Source: Ornithinibacillus xuwenensis (lineage in GTDB: Bacteria; Bacillota; Bacilli; Bacillales; Amphibacillaceae). From it: DNA of 64,000 nucleotides. The translations under genes and the position numbers were made by a program. Positions 58,332 to 64,000 of this stretch are shown one piece after another; the stretch's first letter is position 1; each line of letters begins with the position of its first letter. Under the pieces are notes generated by a model, which saw nothing but the letters and a program-made list of their open reading frames with translations, did no database searches and was not told the origin of the DNA. The stretch covers positions 620,001 to 684,000 of the forward strand of contig NZ_JBDIML010000001.1 of NCBI RefSeq assembly GCF_039614845.1, read 5' to 3'.

Positions 58332-60329
58332 TTACATGAGCGATTTAACATTTTTAACAACATTTTCAACTGTAAAACCATACTCTTCAATAAGTTTTTC
58401 ACCGTTCGCAGATGCTCCGAATGTGTTGATTCCCATCACAATTCCATCTAGACCAACATAACGCTCCCATCCTAGTGGAGAGCCCATTTCAATTGCTACA
58501 CGGCTCTTAACAGATCTAGGAAGTACTTGTTCCTTATAGCTTTGATCCTGCTCTTCAAAACGATCCCATGATGGAATACTAACTACACGCACATCAGTAC
58601 CTTCTTGTCGTAAAACCTTTTGAGCTTCAACAGCTAATTGAACCTCTGATCCAGACGCAATTAGAATAGCATCCGGTGTCTCTTTTTCAGAATCACTTAG
58701 AACATAAGCACCACGTTTAACACCTTCGTATGCTTTTTCGCTTGTACCCTCTAACGTTGGCAGATTTTGTCTGGTAAGAACAAGTACGGTTGGCTTGTCA
58801 GTCGATTCAACTGCTAATCTCCATGCTGCTTGTGTTTCGTTCCCATCAGCAGGACGTATAACAGAAAGGTTTGGTACACCTCTGAAAGAAGAGAGCTGTT
58901 CAACAGGTTCATGTGTTGGACCATCTTCTCCAACAGCAATCGAATCATGTGTAAACACATAAGTTACAGGTGTTTTCATAATCGCAGATAGACGAACCGC
59001 TGGACGTAGGTAGTCACTAAACACGAAGAAAGTTCCTCCGAATACTTTTAGTCCACCGTGCAGTGCCATACCATTTAATGCAGCACCCATCGCGTGTTCA
59101 CGAACACCAAACCATATGTTTCTGCCCGCATAATTGTTTCTAGTTAAATCTTCTTCCCCATTAATTGTGGTTTTATTTGAGCCGGCTAAGTCAGCACTTC
59201 CTCCTAAGAAATTAGGAACAGATTTAGCAATCGCATTTAAAACCTCACCTGAAGAAGACCTTGTCGCTACTGATTTACCAGTTTCATAAACAGGGAGTTC
59301 TTTTACCCAGCCTTCCGGTAAATTCCCATGAATAGCTGCCTCTAATTCCTTCGCCGCTTCAGGGTATTTTTCTTGATAGGTTTTATATAAGGAATTCCAA
59401 TCTCCTTCTAGTTTTTGCCCTTTTACAACGATTTTTTCATTGAAATCAGCATAAACCTCCTCTGGAACATGGAAGTCATCATGACCCCATTCATAGAATT
59501 CCTTCGTTAAGACTACTTCGTCTTTCCCTAAAGGTGCACCATGAGAAGCTGCGGATGCAGATTTATTAGGAGAGCCATAGCCAATAACGGTTTTAATCTC
59601 AATTAGAGTTGGCTGTTCTGTATTTTCTTGTGCAGCTTTGATTGCAGCACGAATCTCATTTAAATCAGTTCCGTCTTCAACACGGATAACTTGCCATCCA
59701 TATGCTTTAAAGCGTTCCTCCGAATTATCGGAAAATGCTCGGTTTAATTCACCATCTAAAGAAATATCGTTTGAATCATATAAAGCAATTAGTTTACCTA
59801 ATTTCAAATGTCCTGCAAGTGATGCTGCTTCATGAGAGATCCCTTCCATCAAATCACCATCACTGATTAAGGCATATGTATAATGGTCAATAATGTTCAA
59901 GTCTTCTCTATTATATTTACCTGCTAGATGAGCCTCTGCCATTGCCATCCCAACAGACATAGCAATTCCTTGTCCAAGCGGGCCAGTAGTAGCTTCTACT
60001 CCATCTGTATGATGCACCTCTGGATGTCCTGGTGTTCTGGAACCCCATTGGCGAAACGATTTTAAATCATCAATCGTTACATCATAACCAGAAAGATGTA
60101 ATAAGCTATAGAGAAGCATAGATCCGTGGCCTGCTGACAAAACAAAACGATCACGATTAAACCATTTTGAGTTTTTTGGGCTGTGGTTCATGAAATCCGT
60201 CCAAAGTGTATAAGCCATTGGAGCAGCCCCCATTGGTAATCCTGGATGACCAGAGTTGGCTTTTTCAATCGCATCAATTGAAAGCGTACGAATTGTATTA
60301 ACTGATAATTGTTCAACATTAGTTGACAT
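58332..60329 (-). CDS. tkt: transketolase
   Basis: This 665-residue thiamine-diphosphate enzyme of the pentose phosphate pathway has the ThDP/Mg motif GDGDLMEGISHEAASLAG region (here SDGDLMEGISHE). The transketolase signature TIRTLSIDAIEKANSGHPGLPMG is split over residues 10-30. The C-terminal half has GVREHAMGAALNGMA and SIAVGEDGPTHEPVEQLSSFR. ATG 60329 follows AAAGGAG, so the longer open frame is not used. It is monocistronic with its own terminator. Confidence 0.97.
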   Translation of the reverse strand: MSTNVEQLSVNTIRTLSIDAIEKANSGHPGLPMGAAPMAYTLWTDFMNHSPKNSKWFNRDRFVLSAGHGSMLLYSLLHLSGYDVTIDDLKSFRQWGSRTPGHPEVHHTDGVEATTGPLGQGIAMSVGMAMAEAHLAGKYNREDLNIIDHYTYALISDGDLMEGISHEAASLAGHLKLGKLIALYDSNDISLDGELNRAFSDNSEERFKAYGWQVIRVEDGTDLNEIRAAIKAAQENTEQPTLIEIKTVIGYGSPNKSASAASHGAPLGKDEVVLTKEFYEWGHDDFHVPEEVYADFNEKIVVKGQKLEGDWNSLYKTYQEKYPEAAKELEAAIHGNLPEGWVKELPVYETGKSVATRSSSGEVLNAIAKSVPNFLGGSADLAGSNKTTINGEEDLTRNNYAGRNIWFGVREHAMGAALNGMALHGGLKVFGGTFFVFSDYLRPAVRLSAIMKTPVTYVFTHDSIAVGEDGPTHEPVEQLSSFRGVPNLSVIRPADGNETQAAWRLAVESTDKPTVLVLTRQNLPTLEGTSEKAYEGVKRGAYVLSDSEKETPDAILIASGSEVQLAVEAQKVLRQEGTDVRVVSIPSWDRFEEQDQSYKEQVLPRSVKSRVAIEMGSPLGWERYVGLDGIVMGINTFGASANGEKLIEEYGFTVENVVKNVKSLM

Positions 60330-60448
60330 AATGATACTCCTTTCTACTTCAAGCATTTAATTTAATTCCATGTTTATCTTATAATGAAAGATGCCGTATA
60401 ACAAGTTATTTTACGCATTATAGATATTATTTAGTAGTTGGTACACTA

Positions 60449-60685
60449 TCAATGCTTGCTATTTCTATCTTGCATATCTTTTAGCTTTTTCGGTGTAACA
60501 TCATTTCCCGCCGGGTCAATAACTGTCATTGTTTTTAATTGATTTTTAAAGGACTTTCGAACGTTTTTCAAATATTCCTCACGAAGCTCTACCTGTTCCT
60601 TCTTTTCTGTTTCTGTTAAACCATCCTTACTTTTAGCTTTCTTAGCTAATGCATTTATCCGTTCCAGTTTTTCCTTCGATAACAA
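60449..60685 (-). CDS. ynzC: DUF896 protein YnzC
   Basis: This 78-residue protein has the DUF896 helical hairpin KLERINALAKKAKSKDGLT-EKKEQ, followed by LREEYLKNVRKSFKNQLKTM and the tail DPAGNDVTPKKL. B. subtilis YnzC is a two-helix protein cotranscribed with yneA-yneB in the SOS regulon. Here a strong terminator separates it from yneB. The function is unknown. Confidence 0.94.
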   Translation of the reverse strand: MLSKEKLERINALAKKAKSKDGLTETEKKEQVELREEYLKNVRKSFKNQLKTMTVIDPAGNDVTPKKLKDMQDRNSKH

Positions 60686-60743
60686 TCAAAAAACCTCCCA
60701 AATTCTATCTATTTATCTTATCCTGTCACTGTTAAGTAAATGG

Positions 60744-60778
60744 AAAAAAGCAAGGACTAAATACTGTCCTTGCTTTTT
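60744..60778 (-). terminator. Rho-independent terminator after yneB
   Basis: A 12-bp stem, AAAAGCAAGGAC / GTCCTTGCTTTT, is followed by UUUU on the minus strand. It lies between yneB and ynzC and ends the SOS unit. Confidence 0.9.
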
Positions 60779-60782
60779 AATA

Positions 60783-61442
60783 TTACCTGTTCCATGTATT
60801 TGAATCAATTAATTTATACTCCTGATACCTACGATGAACAGTAGCCTTTGAAACTTGGTATCCTAATCCATTTAACGTGTTTGCAATCTCCCCAAAAGTT
60901 AATTCCTTATTTCGTAAATGAACAATTTCTTCTATTGGGACTTCAATTTTTTCTCTACCAGCCGCTTTGTTCCGATTTGATAAATTGTTTGATGGATTAT
61001 AGCCATTCGCAATAGCCTTTTTCATACCTCGCTTTATTTTAGCGTTATGGATTTTCCGTTGATATTCTTCTACAATACCGACTATCTGCAATACCATTGA
61101 ATCTGACTCTGATAGCTCTAACTCTCCATTATGTAACACCGTATAAATAGGTATCTTTCGTTTTGCTAATTGATGAAATAGTGCAATCTTCGTGTTGCCT
61201 CTACCAAGTCTCGTCTCATCTTGAATAAATAGACAATTCGCTTTTCCAGCTTCAAATGTCTCGAGCATCTCAAATATACCTTCACGTTCGATTTCATAAC
61301 CACTAGCTTGTTCTTCTATACATTTAACGATGTTAAATCCATAACGATTGGCTAGTTGATATAACTCTTCCTTCTGTCTTGATAATGATGTTTCTTGTGC
61401 TTTTTTATCTGTACTCACTCTGCAGTATATGATGCCATTCAC
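60783..61442 (-). CDS. yneB: serine-recombinase-like protein YneB
   Basis: This protein of about 219 residues has the resolvase catalytic domain: the nucleophile Ser is in YCRVSTDKKAQETS, and the Arg cluster in DETRLGRGNTKIA. The C-terminal helix-turn-helix is TFGEIANTLNGLGYQVSKATVHRRYQEY. Despite the fold, YneB is a fixed core gene of the SOS locus and not a transposon relic. GTG 61442, eight bases after GGGG, is preferred over TTG 61448. It lies 15 bases downstream of the 30-residue SOS microprotein. Confidence 0.88.
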   Translation of the reverse strand: MNGIIYCRVSTDKKAQETSLSRQKEELYQLANRYGFNIVKCIEEQASGYEIEREGIFEMLETFEAGKANCLFIQDETRLGRGNTKIALFHQLAKRKIPIYTVLHNGELELSESDSMVLQIVGIVEEYQRKIHNAKIKRGMKKAIANGYNPSNNLSNRNKAAGREKIEVPIEEIVHLRNKELTFGEIANTLNGLGYQVSKATVHRRYQEYKLIDSNTWNR

Positions 61443-61457
61443 TTTCAAAACCCCTAT

Positions 61458-61550
61458 TTATGCACTAATTAATGAAAGGTATAAGAATCCTAATGTTAAC
61501 GCAAATGCAGCAATGTAAAACAAATCTGTTTTGTTTACTCTTCCGAACAT
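61458..61550 (-). CDS. 30-residue SOS-controlled membrane microprotein in the yneA position
   Basis: ATG 61550 follows GGAAGGA. The product is a short basic start (MFGRVNKTD) and one hydrophobic helix (LFYIAAFALTLGFLYLSLI). It occupies exactly the place of yneA, the SOS division inhibitor, between lexA and yneB, but lacks the extracytoplasmic LysM domain of B. subtilis YneA (about 100 residues). A perfect-hexamer sigma-A promoter with LexA boxes drives it. It may be a minimal membrane-acting division inhibitor, like the 29-residue SidA of Caulobacter (analogy only). Confidence 0.65.
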   Translation of the reverse strand: MFGRVNKTDLFYIAAFALTLGFLYLSLISA

Positions 61551-61579
61551 TTTACATCATTCCTTCCTTTTCAATATAA

Positions 61580-61591
61580 GAACCTTTGTTC
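61580..61591. promoter_or_regulatory. LexA box 1
   Basis: GAACCTTTGTTC keeps the full GAAC-N4-GTTC palindrome of Gram-positive LexA sites. It lies just downstream of the yneA-position promoter's -10, where LexA would block transcription. Confidence 0.85.
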
Positions 61592-61600
61592 GCTAAATTC

Positions 61601-61628
61601 ATTATAACAGAACATATGGTCTTGTCAA
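61601..61628 (-). promoter_or_regulatory. sigma-A promoter of the SOS microprotein-yneB unit
   Basis: On the minus strand the -35 is TTGACA (61628-61623) and the -10 is TATAAT (61606-61601), both perfect, with a 16-base spacer. LexA box 2 fills the spacer and box 1 lies just downstream. This is a very strong promoter that should be silent until LexA is cleaved. Confidence 0.85.
61609..61622. promoter_or_regulatory. LexA box 2 (one mismatch)
   Basis: AGAACATATGGTCT matches the CGAACRNRYGTTYG consensus with a changed second half (GGTC for GTTC). It lies within the spacer of the divergent promoter. Confidence 0.6.
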
Positions 61629-61636
61629 CGTTTTTT

Positions 61637-61650
61637 CGAACGAATGTTTG
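61637..61650. promoter_or_regulatory. LexA box 3 (perfect consensus)
   Basis: CGAACGAATGTTTG matches the B. subtilis LexA consensus CGAACRNRYGTTYG at every position. It overlaps the lexA -35 (TTGCAT 61648-61653; TAAACT 61671-61676, 17-base spacer), giving autoregulation. Confidence 0.92.
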
Positions 61651-61712
61651 CATTTTTAGATAATGGGTGGTAAACTATCATTAATAAATCTTATGTGCGA
61701 GGGGTTTAATAG

Positions 61713-62336
61713 ATGACTAAATTATCCAATAGACAACAAGCAATTCTTGACTATATAAAAGAACAAGTGAAAATTAAAGGATATCCACCTTCCGTAAGAG
61801 AGATTGCAGAGGCTGTTGGTCTTGCTTCAAGCTCTACTGTGCATGGACATCTCTCAAGACTTGAAAGTAAAGGCTTTATTCGCAGGGATCCTACTAAACC
61901 AAGGGCAATTGAAATACTAGATTTTGAGGAAGAGCTTACTATTCCAAGGGACGAAGCGCGTTATGCTCCAGTCATTGGTAAAGTAACTGCTGGTGTTCCA
62001 ATTACTGCTGTCGAAAATATTGAGGAGTTTGTTCCAATCCCTAGCTCATCAGCTGGGCCCGATGAGAACCTATTTGTTCTCGTTATCGATGGAGAAAGTA
62101 TGATTGAAGCAGGAATTTTAGATGGTGATATGGTCATTGTCAAACAACAAAACACCGCACAAAACGGAGATATTGTTGTTGCCATGACGGAGGATAATGA
62201 AGCAACTGTAAAACGTTTCTTTAAAGAAAAAGATCATATTAGACTTCAACCAGAAAATCCTACAATGGAGCCATTAATTTATCCAAGCGTTTCTATTCTA
62301 GGGAAAGTAGTTGGATTGTACCGACACATTCACTAA
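61713..62336 (+). CDS. lexA: SOS repressor LexA
   Basis: This 207-residue repressor is inactivated by RecA-stimulated self-cleavage. The N-terminal winged helix is GYPPSVREIAEAVGLASSSTVHGHLSRLE. The cleavage site is Ala93-Gly94 in VTAGVP, and the catalytic dyad is Ser129 (DGESMIEAG) and Lys167 (ATVKRF). GAGGGG lies upstream of the ATG. It is divergent from the microprotein-yneB unit, with three LexA boxes between. Confidence 0.98.
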   Translation: MTKLSNRQQAILDYIKEQVKIKGYPPSVREIAEAVGLASSSTVHGHLSRLESKGFIRRDPTKPRAIEILDFEEELTIPRDEARYAPVIGKVTAGVPITAVENIEEFVPIPSSSAGPDENLFVLVIDGESMIEAGILDGDMVIVKQQNTAQNGDIVVAMTEDNEATVKRFFKEKDHIRLQPENPTMEPLIYPSVSILGKVVGLYRHIH

Positions 62337-62349
62337 TATTATTCATACG

Positions 62350-62380
62350 ACAACGTCTATTAGTTAAGACGTTGTTTTTA
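62350..62380 (+). terminator. Rho-independent terminator of lexA
   Basis: A perfect 9-bp stem, ACAACGTCT / AGACGTTGT, with an 8-base loop is followed by TTTT, 13 bases past the lexA stop. Confidence 0.88.
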
Positions 62381-62397
62381 TGTAAAAATACATAACA

Positions 62398-62447
62398 AAA
62401 GAGCTGATTATGGTCAGGAATTCCCTGATTGTTAATTAGCTCTTTCT
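62398..62447. terminator. compound inverted repeat
   Basis: Outer arms AAAGAGCT / AGCTCTTT enclose an inner CAGG-AATTC-CCTG hairpin. On the minus strand it ends in UUUU and could terminate the gene at 62591, though it lies about 145 bases past that stop. Confidence 0.5.
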
Positions 62448-62590
62448 ATTTCTATGATAAGTATCAGCTTTTGGAGTTAGCAAAATATTTTAACCGAGGC
62501 TTATCAAGTCAGTAGTTTGTCATATAATAAGCACCACTTAACCATGTTAAGTATATCTATTAAGCAAATTTGGAACAAAACTGTTAAATG

Positions 62591-63013
62591 CTACTTATGA
62601 TAAAGTTCCTTGTAAGCAATCACTTTCAATGCGGTAATTTCCTCTTCGGATAATTTGCCTTCAATTTCTTGAAGGAGTTCTTCTTTAGAAATTTGACCTT
62701 CTTGAACTTTCGATTGTATATTTTGAAGTCCTGTTATTCCTACTTTCTTCACTAGCATTCTAGTAGCTTCTTCTTTTGTTGTAAATGGTAATGATTGTTC
62801 GTCAACTGATTCGGCATCTTCTAAAAAGGCCATTAACTCTGGATCACTTTCAATTGTCTGTTTGATTTTCTCAAGTTCACCACTGTTTTCCAATTCAGTA
62901 GAAAGAACTTCCATTAACTTATCGGATGCTAATTTTGTTCCAAAATGATAAACCCCATAGCCGAGAATAGCTAATACAATGACGGTAATAAGTAATCCCT
63001 TTATAATCTTCAT
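62591..63013 (-). CDS. membrane-anchored helical protein, unknown
   Basis: This protein of about 140 residues has an N-terminal anchor (IIKGLLITVIVLAILGYGVYHFG) and a Glu/Lys-rich helical extracytoplasmic domain with SKEELLQEIEGKLSEEEI. Similar proteins occur in bacilli as orphans with no known function. ATG 63013 follows GGGGG at 11 bases; the open frame extends upstream to 63055 without support. Confidence 0.65.
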   Translation of the reverse strand: MKIIKGLLITVIVLAILGYGVYHFGTKLASDKLMEVLSTELENSGELEKIKQTIESDPELMAFLEDAESVDEQSLPFTTKEEATRMLVKKVGITGLQNIQSKVQEGQISKEELLQEIEGKLSEEEITALKVIAYKELYHK

Positions 63014-63212
63014 CGTTTCATACGCCCCCTTTGGTATAACTATATAATAAATCACTAAAAATTTGTTGGTTAACTTTTTTCTAAATATCGGATTTTGTAG
63101 ATATAATTCTATACTTTCAACGTGAAAATTCTAATTATTAATGGACTTTAGCAACATAATACACTCTCACAGTGGAATAATAATTGTATTAATTCATCTA
63201 AGGAGTTTATTC

Positions 63213-63671
63213 ATGCTACTCTCAGTTACCCTATCACTAACCATACTCTTTATCATCCTTGCTTTTCGTACAAAGAGTCTTCATAAGATAGAAGTTATTA
63301 CACTAATTGTATTTATCTCTAATCTTTTAAATGAGGCATTTAGTATGGGAGGCTTAAATCTTGGCCAAATAAAAACTTCAGATAATATGGGTTCATTTTT
63401 ATCATTTATAATATGGTGCGCTGCACTAATACCAGCAATCATGACTTGGATGATTGGGATGACGTTATCACTTCATACTTTCCTTTGGAAAAGCGTCACT
63501 ATAATATTAGCGTCTTTTGTTTTAGTTGTAGTTGAATTTGCAGCAGAATGGGGCGGAATGATAGAACACCATCAACTATCAATTCCTGGTTTATTGATAT
63601 TTTGGTTTCTAGTTCTTCTTGCTGTATTAATCTTTCAACGTTTTTATTCAAAACTTTTGAAAGGGGTATAA
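63213..63671 (+). CDS. multi-pass membrane protein, unknown
   Basis: This 152-residue protein has about five hydrophobic helices and almost no soluble part. No family was recognised with confidence. AAGGAG seven bases before ATG 63213 sets the start; the open frame begins 24 codons earlier without a ribosome site. It is followed after seven bases by another membrane protein gene, so the two form a unit. Confidence 0.65.
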   Translation: MLLSVTLSLTILFIILAFRTKSLHKIEVITLIVFISNLLNEAFSMGGLNLGQIKTSDNMGSFLSFIIWCAALIPAIMTWMIGMTLSLHTFLWKSVTIILASFVLVVVEFAAEWGGMIEHHQLSIPGLLIFWFLVLLAVLIFQRFYSKLLKGV

Positions 63672-63678
63672 CAATTAT

Positions 63679-64000
63679 ATGTTTTTATTACCAATCCATT
63701 TTGACGAGAATGAGTGGTTCGTAATAATAGCCCTCTTCCCTCTTATTTTGGGAATTATTTTCTGTCGTAAAGTATTACCCTCCGCGATTACAGTTGCCGT
63801 AATTCTTTATTTCGCTTCAATTGGCAAATGGACTGATTACATTATAGGCATTAAGCTTCAACGATACCTTGCTTTAGACACCTTCAAACAAGATTTATTT
63901 GACTGGCTATGTTTAGGCGTAGCATACCCACTATTCGGTTATTTTTTTGTGTATTTCTTAGTTAAATGGAAGTTAAAAGGCTTTTATACAACTTTATATA
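63679..64000 (+). CDS. membrane protein, CBO0543-like (3' end cut)
   Basis: 107 codons are visible, with three hydrophobic helices. The segment DTFKQDLFDWLCLGVAYP followed by a GYFFVYFLVKW helix resembles the FD-L-Y-P segment of the CBO0543 membrane family, also seen near 12.5 kb. The ATG is seven bases after the stop of the preceding membrane protein gene; AAGGGG in that gene's last codons is its ribosome site. Confidence 0.55.
   Translation, partial: MFLLPIHFDENEWFVIIALFPLILGIIFCRKVLPSAITVAVILYFASIGKWTDYIIGIKLQRYLALDTFKQDLFDWLCLGVAYPLFGYFFVYFLVKWKLKGFYTTLY

Noticed and set aside
60783..61442. Serine recombinase as a sign of a mobile element or integration site
   Set aside because: It is the conserved SOS gene yneB in its standard place; no att-like repeats, transposase or cargo flank it.

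Overview
The window comes from a low-GC, Gram-positive, endospore-forming bacterium of the Bacillaceae, most like the Oceanobacillus/Virgibacillus/Ornithinibacillus group. The evidence is the gene content (sirA, tlp, a KinE-like kinase, a gamma-SASP-like protein, coat-like proteins), strong GGAGG ribosome sites, and a 40.2-62.4 kb block that follows the Bacillus subtilis order lexA-yneB-ynzC-tkt-sirA-yneF-ccdA-yneI-ccdC-yneK...citB-yneN-tlp-yneP-yneQ...plsY-yneT-parE-parC. The genus is an inference. No rRNA, tRNA, CRISPR array, insertion sequence or prophage was seen.

1-28 kb is accessory-like. It begins with a truncated Lsa-like ABC-F ribosome-protection gene. It continues with small membrane or lipoprotein genes of unknown function, many GNAT acetyltransferases, two DinB-fold proteins, an aadA-like nucleotidyltransferase, a phosphotransferase, an Rrf2 regulator paired with a thioredoxin-reductase-like flavoprotein, and L-lactate dehydrogenase under two Rex operators. 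There are also several broken genes: a 2H phosphoesterase, an AlkD-type DNA glycosylase and a GNAT remnant. Near 24-27 kb lie cell-envelope genes (VWA lipoprotein, LysM-L,D-transpeptidase, LysM-CAP protein, CPBP protease).

28-34 kb holds an Asn-rich SASP-like microprotein, the exonuclease ypcP, the double dynamin dynA, a CBS protein and a flavin reductase. The flavin reductase has a helically phased array of GCTAA repeats upstream. 34.2-40.1 kb is a TetR-controlled operon of acyl-CoA dehydrogenase, biotin carboxylase, biotin carrier, enoyl-CoA hydratase and carboxyltransferase. It resembles the leucine/isovalerate (yng/liu) pathway but lacks HMG-CoA lyase.

40.2-62.4 kb is the conserved core: topoisomerase IV, plsY, folE2, yidD, aconitase, cytochrome c biogenesis, transketolase and the SOS locus. 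Two departures from the B. subtilis layout stand out. An orphan mrpB antiporter subunit sits inside the ccdA operon. The yneA position, under a near-consensus promoter buried in LexA boxes, holds only a 30-residue hydrophobic microprotein with no LysM domain. 62.5-64 kb returns to uncharacterised membrane proteins, the last one cut by the window edge.

Several reading frames are broken in short homopolymer runs, and several genes appear to start with AUU or ACG. Either the sequence contains small indel errors or these are real decay and unusual initiation; this must be settled before the affected genes are called dead or alive.
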